NCBI GenBank assembly: GCA_001579985.1
Contig: LRSR01004023.1
Span: 1 to 42,249, forward strand
Direction: 5' to 3'
Origin: Hypsibius dujardini
Taxonomy: Eukaryota; Tardigrada; Eutardigrada; Parachela; Hypsibiidae
Length of the DNA stretch: 42,249 nucleotides
Part shown: positions 21,877-33,086 of the stretch, in pieces
Layout: every line of letters starts with the position of its first letter
Numbering within the stretch: the stretch's first letter is position 1
Translations under genes and position numbers: made by a program
The notes under the pieces: generated by a model
Databases searched by the model: none
Seen by the model: the letters and a program-made list of their open reading frames with translations, nothing else
What the model was told of the DNA's origin: nothing

Positions 21877-22426
21877 ATAACGCTTTTTTCCTGTGAAAAC
21901 CTTCTTTTGTGACGGTGTATTGTCTTGAATGGTGACAGGAAAGGCGACATCTTCACGGAAAACATAAAAATTCTCTTGATGTTCTAGCCGTATTCTTGAG
22001 TAGGTAGTTTGGGAGAGAATTTAGTTCGCTGAGTCCCAGCAGTGATCACGACACCCGGTCTCGTGATAATAGTGGACGGTGGGTAGAGCCAGACAAGGAG
22101 GAAAGAACTAGTGTCAATCACTGTTCGTTCAGTCAAGCGATCAATAACCAATACGCTAACAAGTTTCGAAAGCACTAACGCCATCTGCAGGACTATAATT
22201 CGCAACAAGTTGATATCAAACTGATTATGCGCTAACCATGTGCTAAACAACACGATTTCTGTACATATCGTCTCATTGTTTATATTTTTCCCCAAGCCAG
22301 AAACATTCATCAGCTGACACTTATTAGATGGCGTTTTATTAATTCGTCTTCATTTGGTCTTGAGTTTTCGTGGTGCGATAAATTAAATTAAAATTTCCGA
22401 TAAGCTGTTCTTGACTTAGTTGTAAA
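21877..22426. other. Intergenic, RPL17 to CHMP7
   Basis: RPL17 3' flank and CHMP7 upstream sequence. Unique; a small palindrome (ATCACGA / TCGTGAT) lies near 22045-22070. No gene seen. Confidence 0.6.
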
Positions 22427-25076
22427 ATGAGTGGGATGAAATTCAACCAAATCAACGTGAAAATGCAAAAGTAAGTCGTGGCAAAAACGTTGCGTTGACC
22501 GAATTTAGCACTTTAACTCGACGGCTGTCTACAACAGCCATGTAACGAGTGTAATGGCTTAACTCGGTTAGTGCAAAGTTTTTGCCACCTGAGTAAGTCG
22601 CGGAAGATTTTTCTGACGTCTTTCCTGTATGTTTTTCTTCACAGCTCCCAGCTGAGTGAAGATGAAATGGACGAACCCAGCGCTACTGGGAAGTCCAGAG
22701 CACGAGCGTCTTACCTCCCCGCTGCGTGGGAAGACGACACGCGGATGAATGCCCTTTTTACGGAATTTCGTGCCAGAAACGCCAATACGGCTGGATATGA
22801 CAACAAGATGAAGTTCTGGGTGGATGTGATAGACGCATGTGTCGTCGGTGAGGACATGGTGACTTTTTCGGCGGCAGAGCTGCGTGAGAAATTACAGCGA
22901 AAGGGGAAAAAGCCGCACTGCATTCCCGCTGTCTTGGAGGAGATGCACAGGTCGGTTAATGGTTGATTCGTTGATTGGTACAATGGGTTAATGGTCGATT
23001 GATTGATTGAGGAAACGGGTTAATGGTTGATACGTTGATTGGTGTTGATTGATTCAGTGTGTTAATCGTTGACTCGTTGATTGGTGAGAACCAATGGATT
23101 AAAGGGGGATTGGAATAATTTTGATATTCGGTCGTAGTGAATTTTTTCTTGTAAATTGCGATCTGAATGGAATTATTGTAGATTGACACTGTACTGCAAT
23201 CTGAAAATTATTCCAGGCATACTATTTTAAGTATCGGAAGGCGGAAGTGTCATGCTAACACGAGCGCTTGATTGATTGATTGATGGATCGGGATAAGTTC
23301 TTCAGAAAAAATTATTTTGCACTTCTACAGTCTAGTAATGTTCTTCTTCTTTCTGGGCGTCTACGTATGGATGCTACTACTATTTTGAAAAGTAAATGGA
23401 TTGGGAAATACCTTAAAACCATTTATTCCTATTGTATTGAAGAATCGTTAATTGATTGAATTTTGCATCAATCAATCAATCAACTTTACTGCACCAATCA
23501 ATCAATCACTCGTCGAATACTCGTCAATTTCGGCGCCAAGCGCTGTTGTAAACTCTCCTGTTCTTCGTTTCTCCTCTGATAGGTCCAAGAAGTTCATCAC
23601 AATGGATCAGTTCTTCGCCGCCTCCCAAGAATCTTGGGTAGCATGGGGCTTTGATTCTCTGGTGAAAAAACCCTTCTCCTTCACAACCGGACTCCTCTTC
23701 GGTTCCAGTTCTCTGGACGGCGACAAGACCCGTTACATCTCCCTCGATCTGGTGAAAGCAAAAGCCGCCGACGTGGTCGACCGAGCCCAGTCCGGCATCC
23801 TGCCCTCCTCCGCATTAGATCTTGCCACTTTTAATGAACTCTTCGGAGACATTGTCTCCGGACCGGCGCTTCCCGTCGTGCTCAAACACCTCCAACGGAC
23901 GCAACAGGCCGTCGTAACGGACCTGGACAACCAGGAGCACGCCACGATCAAGTTTCTTCAGCGAGGATCGGCCTCCTCGCCGCGGCATAAAGTGGATGCG
24001 AAAATATCCGAGGCCGATCGGGGCGTGATTGCGGTGAGAAGATCTCTGAAGAAAATGGAGGATGAAGCGGCGGCCATGCATACTAAGGTAGAGGAGCTGG
24101 ACGCGGAGGTGCGATCGTTGGTTCGGGCGGGAAAGAAACCAGTGGCGATTCGGGTGTTAAAGAAGAAGAAATTGCTAGAGAAGGCGTTGGCGCAAAAGGA
24201 CGTGGTTATTACCAATCTCGGGAATATGTTGTTCAAGTTGGAGAATTCTGAGAGTGATACAAAGGTACGAAGGTGGGAGTGTGGGACTCCCTTTTGGTTT
24301 GTTGTCTGTAAACTCCTCCTCCTGTGGTTTATTGGATATACTGTATGTGTTTGCCTGGCTCTCTTGCCTTTTATGTCTGTCTATCTGTCTGTCTATCTAT
24401 CTGTCTGTCTGTCTATCTATCTGTCTGTCTGTCTATCTGTCTGTCTGTCTATCTGTCTGTCTGTCTATCTGTCTGTCTGTCTATCTGTCTGTTTATCTGT
24501 CTGTCTGTCTGTCTGTTTATCTGTCTGTCTGTCTATCTGTCTATCTATCTTTGTAGCTGGCTGTCTTTCTGTTGCCCGAGTTATGGCTTCATCTTCATTG
24601 AATCGTTCATCAGTGGTAATGTTTTTTCTCTCTTCACTCTTCAGGTGTTTGAAACTTATAAAGCCGGACTCTCCGCCTTGAAAAAGACTCAACAAGACAC
24701 TAGCTTGGAAAAGATCGAAAGCATCGTGGATGACATCCAGGAAGCCGTGGACATCCAGAACGAGATCGACGAAGCACTGCGATCGCCGTTGCGCGGCTCA
24801 GGCGACGACGTCGATGAAGACGAACTGGATCGAGAGCTGAAGGATCTGCTGGAGGATGATGCCACTGGAAATCTCATTGCCGAACTGGAGAGCCTCAAGG
24901 TGGCCGGTAAGTGTTTGTTCTTTCACTGCTGTTGTTTTGTTTGAAAACTTTAAAAGTAGGATAGTAAACCGTTTTTAATTGTTTCAGACAACGAGCCAAT
25001 TCCTGCGAAACCAGTCACACCCGCTCCCGCAAAGCGAGATTCAAGCCAGAGAGGGAAAACAGGATTCACGCAATGA
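22427..25076 (+). CDS. CHMP7: CHMP7, ESCRT-II/III hybrid protein
   Basis: Exons 22427-22470, 22645-22950, 23583-24264, 24645-24906, 24988-25076; 460 aa (family about 450). The N-terminal half is the tandem winged-helix, VPS25-like part (LPAAWEDDTRMNALFTEF; WVAWGFDSLVKKPFSF). The C-terminal half is the SNF7-like helical core (VRSLVRAGKKPVAIRVLKKK; VFETYKAGLSALKKT) with an acidic DDVDEDELDRELKDLLED helix that resembles a MIM1/MIM2 region. CHMP7 recruits ESCRT-III to seal the nuclear envelope after mitosis. All frames join. Exon 1 is only 44 nt; its donor GTAAGTCG is duplicated by a transposon. It ends 184 bp from the convergent MED4 stop. Confidence 0.93.
22479..22592. mobile_element. GTGGCAAAAAC-family MITE, copy 2, at the CHMP7 exon 1 donor
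   Basis: Same family as 2479-2592 (GTGGCAAAAACGTTGCG; interior GGCTGTCTACAACAGCC; inverted right end GTGGCAAAAACTTTGCAC). It is flanked by an 8-bp direct repeat GTAAGTCG (22471-22478 and 22593-22600), which is the 5' splice site itself. Confidence 0.85.
22955..23110. repeat. ATTG-core minisatellite, CHMP7 intron 2
   Basis: Three to four diverged units of GGGTTAATGGTTGATTCGTT plus GATTGGT. Limited to this intron. Confidence 0.75.
24376..24553. repeat. TCTG/TCTA tetranucleotide array, CHMP7 intron 3
   Basis: About 175 bp of CTGTCTGTCTAT units between exons 3 and 4. It reads open in several frames, which fuses exon 3 to a false Cys/Leu/Ser-rich extension. Confidence 0.95.
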
Positions 25077-25260
25077 ACTTTTACTTTGCCTTGGGAGGTC
25101 TCAACCCTCCGTAGTTTTTTTCTCTCGTTATAACAACTCATCTTCGTTTAGTGTGTCTCAGAAGACTCTGGATGACTGTGGAATATGTTTGTCAGATGTT
25201 CTACGTAGTCGGGGGAGATCAAAAAGCCAATGTCTGAATGGTTTTCCACTGTCTGCCTTG

Positions 25261-26568
25261 TCATTCATCATCGCTGCTGGACGTTGTGGACTCATCACTG
25301 CTCATCATCTCCACGTCCGGTTCCTCCGCGGACGCTTCGCGCTGCAAACTCGCCGTGACCGGCGTCTTCGGGCTGTCCATCGACGTCTGACTCAGCGGCT
25401 GCGGTGACATTGTGTAGGGTCCCGCGTTGCTGCCCAAGTATTCCCGCGTCGTGGCGGTCAACCCGTCCGTCGTCAGCGGAAGAATTTGATTCTGCGGCGG
25501 CGGGATGCCCTGGTTGTTGTCGAGCTGTCTGGCGAGGATGCCGGCTCGCATCTCCAGATCTGTCGGGTAGGGCCGGCGAGGATCACCCGGCAGCCAATTC
25601 GGCGGCGCCGATGCGGAGAATCCCACGCTGATGCGGTGGGCGTAGCGGATGATTTCGTCCAGCGTCAGCTGGGCCTCGTCGGCGGCTTTGATAGTGTCAG
25701 TTTTCTGCCGGGCAGCGTGGAGGGCGCTGGCGAGCACTTGTTCCGCCTCCTTCAGTCGCAGCTGTAGCGCTATCACTTGCTCCTTCAGTCGGTCTGATTC
25801 GACGACCAGGGCTTGAATTGCCACGTTCATTTCCACTTCCTTTTGCGCATTCGCTGAAAAGAGAACGCGAAAGGTTATCAGTAAATTCATTGATAAGCCG
25901 TTTGCGAATCGCACGTTTGTTCGTCGTTTGATTGATTGATTGAACTGATCAACAGGCCAAGATGGGAAGCCTTGCTTGATTGTTGATTGAACATAAGCTA
26001 CGGTCATTCCAAACGCAAATGCTTTGATGGCTTGATTGACGCTGTTCGTTGCATGTATTGCTTTCTCTTTTCTACGCATTCACTCAAAGAAGACCGGTAA
26101 ACTGGTTTATTAGACGCTAATTCAAAGAGCTAAACGAATTCAAAGAGCAGAAACATTTCGTGGTTTGATCGTTTGAAGTCGCACTCCAAGATGAAAATCG
26201 TCGCTTGATTGTTGATTGGACATGCGCTAATCACGCTAAACTTCATCACAGAAACAACGGTCTGATTGACTGATTGTCCCTAGCTTACCCGCGAGTTTGG
26301 TAAAGTCGATTTGTCTTTCGGCTAGCAGTTCTGCCAGCTCGATGATGGCCTTTTCGAATTCCTCAGGGTACATTGGCTCTGGATTCACAGGGATCTTAGC
26401 GGCAGACAAATAAGAGTTTGCGGTGGGATCTGCGGCGACGGCAGGTTGCGAAGCCAGCAAACTCAGTAAACTCTCGTAAATCAGTTCCACCTCGTCCAGG
26501 ACCGCCAACATTTTGTGCTTCGTGCTCAACTCTTTCGCTTCACCGAATCGCTCCGCCAAAGGATCCAT
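25261..26568 (-). CDS. MED4: Mediator complex subunit 4
   Basis: Two exons on the minus strand, 26568-26289 and 25853-25261; 290 aa. Middle-module Mediator subunit, pairing with MED9 and contacting RNA polymerase II co-activation. It shows the N-terminal helical region, a long coiled coil (LKEQVIALQLRLKEAEQVLA), the family signature RISVGFSASAPPNWLPGDPR followed by RPYPTDLEMRAG, and an acidic/Ser-rich end (VEMMSSDESTTSSSDDE) typical of MED4. The intron (about 435 bp) has GATTGATT runs. It is head-to-head with API5 (632 bp between start codons), so the two may share a promoter region. Confidence 0.95.
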
Positions 26569-27200
26569 GATACGGCAGTGTTTTTCACGGGATTAATTCA
26601 GAAAAAAATGGCTGCCGGTTTGGTGAAAATGAAATGAAAAACGTGAGCGACAAACAAAACACAACTCGAGCCAAATGGGTCCGTAAGTCGGCTCACTCAT
26701 TCTGTTCCAGTACGCTGTTCCGATTTTAAGTAACAGCTTATGGAATCGATTAAAGGCTTGTATCGGCGTCCCGCTTTCTCCGCGATTTCAAGTTCAAAAA
26801 TCGCGCTTTGCATTTTCCTCGGCTTTTTATTTATTCCCGGTCGTTTTTCCGACTTCCCCACCCTTCGTCCACTTGAAGAACCCATTTTTAGCCAGGTTAG
26901 TTCAGCAGAGATATTTCGTATTATTTTTAGGACAGGAATTTTTACTTATTACGATTGTTTGGATTTCAGTAATCAATTTTTTCTTCCCGGAAAGTTTGCA
27001 ATAACGGATTTTAGAATTTCCATCCCGTGGTCGATTGGTTAAATTTCATTTTCACGCTCTTTTTAGTGGCAAGACAGGTGGTTGGTAAAGGAAAGTATTG
27101 GATAGGAGAATCTTGGGGCCGTCGATCTATCGGAGTCGCACGACTTGAATTCTTTTTCGGCTATCTGCGCCGTTCGCACTCTTCCCACACGCAACGGGAA
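26569..27200. other. Shared upstream region of MED4 and API5
   Basis: Divergent promoter region. An open stretch 26740-26896 ends in a donor-like CCAG/GTTAGT and may be non-coding exon sequence of API5; there is no family similarity. No TATA box seen. Confidence 0.5.
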
Positions 27201-28246
27201 ATGGCTGTAAAAGCGGACGATCATGTGGGAAATCTGTACAACTACTACATGGTGATCGACGGAGCGGAGAACAAGTCGGAGGTGAGATTTTTGTGCGATA
27301 TAACTTCGTAGCATGTTCGTTTGACTGATTGATTGATTGGCACGGTGGTTGGCAAGCAATTGATTGTTTGATTAGCATGATGTTTGGCAAGTAATTAATT
27401 GATTGATTAGCATGATGTTTGGCAAGCAGTTGATTGTTGATTAGCATGATGTTTGGCAAGCAGTTGATTGATTGATTGCACAGAGGCTATTTACACTGCC
27501 TGAGTTAGAAACGATTCGGACGATTGTACCTGAAGCTTCTCCGATCGCCGGAACTCTAACATATGCTGCTGTTCTGTTATATATTCCAACGAGGCAATTT
27601 TGTTTTGGAACAGTTGACGTACATGTACGTAGATGAAGAAAATTTACCTCATCCATGGCTTGGACAAGGCTTGCTGTGTATTTCACTGATATAGTCGATA
27701 GGGTGATTGATTGATTGATAGACTGCCCTATTGATTGGTGTATTAATCTGCATGTAGATGGAAATTGGTTTGAATTTCGCAGAAACCACTCTCCGGGCTT
27801 GTGGGCGCCTGTCAATCTCATTCTGTTGACTTATTTGCCTGCGGGGTTTAACCTGTTTGGGGTATTTTCAATTCGCTTTTTATTCCAGCATCGGGATAAG
27901 TACCTGGCCATCTTGGCGGCAGTCAATGTCACCGACAATGCCGGAGCCCGGAAGTTGGCCGCCGACTTCATCGGACGGTTATTCAAGTTCTACCCGGAGG
28001 AAGGGGAGCGGTCGATCCAGGCATTGGCGCAGCTGTGTGTCGACTCGGATGCTGCGGTAAGTGTTTCGCTTTTTTCCCTCTAACACCATACGAACTTCAC
28101 ATCACAGAAACTATCAGCCAGAAATTAGATGAAATTCGTTGTTTCTCTTATTGCTATCAAGACAACTATCAAACAGCCTGATAAAAACACAGGCAGACAA
28201 ACGGACAAAGAGGACAGATACACAGACAGATACACAGACACAACTT

Positions 28247-28282
<36 letters not shown>

Positions 28283-28337
28283 TATAGACAAATAGACATA
28301 TAGACAGGCAGACAGATAGACAGACAGGCAGGCGGGC

Positions 28338-28368
<31 letters not shown>

Positions 28369-28947
28369 TATCCATAGGGTTATTAGTTGGAAATTGATCG
28401 ATGCAGAGAAAATTCTTGAGATCGAAGAACAAAGGTTTGTTTATTGTTTCTTGATTTTGATTCTTCTTACTCGGATAACTTTTCAGATTAAGAAATCCGC
28501 CACTGAGACTCTGGTGGAGCTATGCAAAGTCAACGCAACCTACGTGAAACGCGTTGCCGACCTCCTCATCCAGATGTTTGCACTGGCGGAACCGCAAAGC
28601 CAGGAATCGAAGGGAGTGCAGGCGTGCCTCGTAAAACTTCTGCATATTGAACCGCGTCGTAAGTTGCAAATTTTTATTGTTGTTTTTAACTCTTAAGAAG
28701 CATTTCACTAATATTCCTGCTTGAATACAGAAGCATTGGAGGGTCTGCTGGACCAGATTGTCACCGCGCAGGATGTCATCCGCGCGCCTGCCATTCGTTT
28801 CCTCAAGGCTAAACTAGGAGAGCTCCCGGCGTCGGCCAACAATACTGAAATCGCCACCTTACTGATCGGCGAGTACAAGAAGGTAGCTTATTGCTGAATC
28901 TCCGGTTTTTTTTAAACAAAATTTATTTTAATTTGTGTGTGTGTGTG

Positions 28948-28982
<35 letters not shown>

Positions 28983-31701
28983 GTCTGTCTGTGTGTGCAT
29001 CCATCTGAAGGGGAAGTCTTTTTTCATCAGATTCTCCCTGATTGTTCGACGGAAGAGTTTGAGAACTTGGTCGGCTCCTTGTCGGCCATGAAGTTCTTCC
29101 AGACCCTCCATGGCGGCCAGATGCTGGTAGACGTGCTGGTGGAATGCATGGGAACGGCAACGCCCTACACGTCACTCTCCGCGGAACAGGCTGAACGTCT
29201 CATCACCTGCTGTCGCTTGGCGTTGCCTTGCTTTTCAGTGAGTCTTACACGCATGGCCACAATATTGGGTGGCAGACTTTAAGCCAAAAAGGGTGGTCCG
29301 AGTTCGAGCCGAATTAAGTCACCGCGCGCACTCGCTCTTGACAACAGCTGACCATGCAGCCTTTACTCTATTGATCGATTGACTGAACTTGTTTATTTTG
29401 GCGGAATTTAGAGCCGCTTGCTTAATCTAATTTTCCGCTTAGTCGGGAATCAAAGATTCAGGAGTCAGGGAAGCTCTAGCCAAGAGTGGCTCAAACTCAG
29501 ACCACCCTGATGGCTCCAACTCTGCCACCCAAAATTGTGGCCATGTGCGAAGTTGCTAGACAGTCTGTTCTAGAAAAAAACGGCATTTGTTTTTTAATGT
29601 AGCGAGTCATTCAGTCTACGAAGCTGGTGGAGTATTTCTGTGACCACGTGATCCCGACCCTGTCCGCGGACACTACCGACCAGGAGGTCCTCGTGCTGCA
29701 GGTCTTTGCCGAACTGTGCGCCTCCACCGGCGACCTGAAGAACTACCAGGCGAATCTCGGTCTGGTGCTGCAGAAGTTGATTGTAAGTTACTGAAATGTC
29801 TGCAATAAGTCGATGACTTGAGGGGAAGTTGATTTGTTCCCTTGTCTCGGGCTGTAGGAGTTGCTGCCAGCTGCACCTACCGATCCGGCTACTTTTGTGG
29901 AGGTCCAGGAGCAGAGCCTCTCCAAGATCAAATTCTCGGCAATTGAGTGCCTGCTGTGCGCCTTTCATCTGCTGGGCAAGCGCCACCAACAGTTTCTCGG
30001 GGAGCCGGAACAGGCCGCGAGCCTGGCGCTGTTGAAAACCAAGTGAGTTCCAATACCGTATCAGTTTTGTCTGTGGCTGTTCCTCGAGCATGTCCTCATC
30101 CTTGTCTCTTTTCCAGGTTGCAGTATCTCTCCAGTTGCATGCAGCTGTACGGGCAGAAAATACAGACACTGAAATTAAGCGGAACCGATGCTGAAGCGGT
30201 AAGTCTGTTATTTCGTTTTCCCGAGTCCGAGTAGTTTGTCCTAATATATCAAGTAAGTTTAGTAATTTAAACGCCTCTTCTCTTATACTCCAACTCCAGA
30301 TTAAGAAATCGGAAGTAACTCGCCGTGTAATCACCAATATCAAGTCCCTGATCTTGGATCTCTTTCACACTCCGCCGCACTTCAAGGACTCCGTGCATCT
30401 GTCCTGGAAGAAGGTACCGACTGCACTGCTCTCGCAGTGGTTGCCACCTCCTGGCCCGAGAACGACGACGCGTATCTGTCATGAAAAATTGCAACTCTTT
30501 ACAGGATTCCTCCCCGAGCAGTTTGATTTCGGAGAAGCAGTCTGGACTGGGAGCTGGGTAAGTTCGGTGGCATACACACATGGTCGCAATTTTGGGTGGC
30601 AGAGTTGGAGCCATCAGGGTGGTCTGAGTTTGAGCCACTCTTGGCTAGAGCTTGCCATTACTCTCCTGAATCTTTGATTTAATGCCCGGCCCAGCGGTAA
30701 AATTAGATTGAGCAAGCTGCTCTAAATTCCGCCACAGTAAACAAGTTCAATCAATCGATCAATTGAGTAAAGGCTGCATGGTCAGTTGTGGTCAAGAGTG
30801 AGTGCGCGCGCTGACTTAATTCGGCTCGAACTCGGACCACCCTTTTTGGCTTAAAGTCTGCCACCGAAAACTGCGGCTATGTGTGTAGCCACGACGGAAT
30901 TCGGTTTATCATCTAGTGGACTTGGTCGGTGATGGTGTTGGTTTGGGTTTTTCAGCAAAATCGCGACCCGGCGCAAGATCGGCGAAGTGTCGAACGGCAA
31001 TGGCGCCGCAGCGGCCACTACAGCTGCTACTGGAGGGAAGATTCGCACCAAATACGAACCTGGAACTGGACGTGGAGCGGCGGCGGCGGCGGCTCGCAGC
31101 CAGCGAGCTAAGATTACGACTGGTTCGGCGCCGGCTGCGGATGTTGCAAGTAAGCCACAGGAAGATGCTGAAAGCAAAGTTTCGCAGCTTTCGCTGAATC
31201 GGAATTAGTTCCAAACATGGCAGGCAGGCATGCATTGTATCGATAGGCAGGCAGGGAGGCAGGCAGGCAATGCTTCGATAGACAGGCAGTTGTAGGAAAA
31301 TTTTCTGCTTGCATTCGTCTTATTGGTTTCGGGGAACGATCAGTCAAATTGGATTGAAGGACTTTACATCTCCACCAAACCAGATGGCGGAAGGGTCCGA
31401 TAAGAAGCAGGAAAACATCCTTAAGACAGACAGAGGGTAGCAGATATTTTGTTTGGACTACCGAAATTTTCCGGCATGTTACTTGCGATCTTCTTCACCA
31501 GATGATGCATAGGGTCTAGAGGTCCTAGCATCGAGGTGGATATAGGTTGATGAAAGTCGAAAGGGTAAAACTCACAAACACGCAGATAGGAACTGTGCAG
31601 ACAATCTGTCAGACAAATGATCGGTCAGTCTAGAAGGCGTTCATGTATAATTCAATATTGAGACAGACAGTCGAACAAACGAGTCGGGGACAGACAGACA
31701 A

Positions 31702-31732
<31 letters not shown>

Positions 31733-32022
31733 AACAGACAGACAGACCAACAGACAGACAGACAGACAGACAAACAAACAGACAGACAGACGGAGAGACA
31801 GATAGACAGACTGACAGGCAAGCGGGCAGACTAGTGACCGGACAGAAATGCAGCCTGACTGATATTAAGACAGACAGGCCAACGTAATCGTCTTCTTCGG
31901 TTCTCTAATCCCCGTTGTCTTGCGCAGAGCTGCAGGCTCGCGCGGAGCGATTCGGTGCCTCGCTGGGGTCCGCTTCCAACAACGACGGAACCAGCCGCTT
32001 CATCAAGACCAAGAAAATCTGA
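27201..32022 (+). CDS. API5: Apoptosis inhibitor 5 (API5)
   Basis: Twelve exons: 27201-27281, 27889-28056, 28487-28658, 28731-28882, 29031-29237, 29603-29782, 29858-30042, 30117-30198, 30300-30413, 30505-30557, 30956-31149, 31928-32022; 560 aa, in frame throughout. Nuclear helical-repeat (HEAT/ARM-like) protein that binds and restrains apoptosis factors. Matching blocks: AADFIGRLFKFYPEEGERSI, IKKSATETLVELC, DQIVTAQDVIRAPAIRFLKA, VEYFCDHVIPTLS, FSAIECLLCAFHLLGKRH, SLILDLFHTPPHFK followed by VHLSWK. The last two exons encode a basic, Ala/Gly/Thr-rich tail ending FIKTKKI, more variable in the family. Introns 5 and 10 hold inverted copies of one 300-bp element; introns 2, 4 and 11 hold CAGA/TCTG arrays. 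Confidence 0.93.
27320..27480. repeat. ATTG-core minisatellite, API5 intron 1
   Basis: Four units of about 36 bp: GATTAGCATGATGTTTGGCA then AGCAGTTGATTG. Confidence 0.85.
28185..28372. repeat. CAGA tetranucleotide array, API5 intron 2
   Basis: Degenerate (GACA)n with TAGA and GGCA variants, filling nearly half of the intron before exon 3. Confidence 0.9.
28938..28998. repeat. GT and TCTG array, API5 intron 4
   Basis: (GT)n passing into (CTGT)n just before exon 5. Confidence 0.9.
29248..29549. mobile_element. 302-bp inverted-repeat element in API5 intron 5
   Basis: Ends CACGCATGGCCACAATATTG and, inverted, CGCACATGGCCACAATTTTG, then GGTGGCAGA; TA precedes the left end. The interior is unique to this family. 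It starts 10 nt after the donor at 29238. A roughly 90% identical copy lies inverted at 30575-30885. Confidence 0.85.
30575..30885. mobile_element. 311-bp inverted-repeat element in API5 intron 10 (opposite orientation)
   Basis: Begins CACACATGGTCGCAATTTTG after TA (30573-30574) and ends before TA (30886-30887). It matches the reverse complement of 29248-29549 along its length, including AAAGGCTGCATGGTCAG. It starts 17 nt after the donor at 30558. Confidence 0.85.
31660..31830. repeat. CAGA tetranucleotide array, API5 intron 11
   Basis: About 170 bp of CAGACAGACAAA units; a shorter CAGG-rich stretch lies near 31220-31290. Confidence 0.9.
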
Positions 32023-32779
32023 GACGCGCACAAAGGAAGTGGACGTATCGGAATGACAGCTCTTCGTTTTTTTTCCAAAACCTTACACTTGTTATTGGTT
32101 GTCTCGTACTTACTAGTACTTAATTTGTTCTTCGTTGCGCACCACCTTTTTCATTCGTTTAATTGGCGATTGACGCTCGTTGTTGACAACTACCGTTATT
32201 TTACAGGACTGTGTATGGTACAAAGACAGTCCTGTCGCGCTCCTCTTTGGTTCGTGGCTGTATTTAAGTACTAGTAGTGTCAGTTTCCGTCATCTATTGC
32301 TTTTCTCATTTTAAAATCGATTGCGTATTTACCGAACGAGGAAGCAGCATGTGCTGAAGTTGCGCAGCAGTAATACTTTTAACAACTGCGGAATGAAACA
32401 GCTTGACCTTGCGTTGCTGTGAAATCCCGCATTAATTTAACACTGTCCCAGCATGACCAGAGGAGTCTCCCAAAAGTGTGCAAAATACTGGACGCACGTG
32501 GAGAAAACAAGAGTTTCACGGACCATTCTACAATTTGGACAAATAAATATTCTCTAGCAGCGTTGGACACCCGGAGTGAGTGAGAGGTCCGGTAAAGTAG
32601 ATCGATATCGGTGGATCACAAAGAGAGAAACCAATTCGTTCAGATCAAGGAAAAGTCTGCTAAACCTGACCGAATCCGTACATAATTTAACATTTTCTTT
32701 TGGCCGGAATAAACAGAGCTGTAACTGCCGCGATATTTAAAGCAAATTCAACAACGAGGTACACGCATACTGCCTGAGA
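32023..32779. other. Convergent 3' flanks, API5 and chromodomain gene
   Basis: Unique AT-rich sequence. CTGTAACTGCCGCGATATTT at 32719-32738 looks like a single surviving end of the CTGTACTG MITE family. No gene seen. Confidence 0.55.
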
Positions 32780-33052
32780 TCACACCGCATCGTCTGTCCC
32801 GTCATCACTGTCGGTAACTTCAACCGGACTATGACTGACGACGACTGCGCTTTTCTTTCCAGCGAGCAAGGTGTCCAGTCGGGATAGAAATCGGACGGTC
32901 ATCCGTGGAATGAAGTAGTCGCGCTCGTCCTGCAGAGAAGAGTATGCTTAATCCCCTCTTTGGCTAAATGCATATATCTGTGGTTGTCTGCCCGCTGTCT
33001 ATCAGTTTTTATGTCTGCCAACCTACCTGCCTATCTGTCAGTCTGTCTGTCA

Positions 33053-33086
<34 letters not shown>

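Noticed and set aside
23452-24681. Long open frame ending in a Cys/Leu/Ser repeat protein
   Set aside because: It is CHMP7 exon 3 read through its donor into a TCTG array. The true exon stops at 24264.
26740-27042. Frame upstream of API5 (MESIKGLYRR...)
   Set aside because: It does not resemble API5 N-termini. API5 matches begin right at the ATG at 27201.
29290-29315. GAGTTCGAGCC resembling a tRNA B box
   Set aside because: It lies inside the API5 inverted-repeat element and has no A box or cloverleaf around it.
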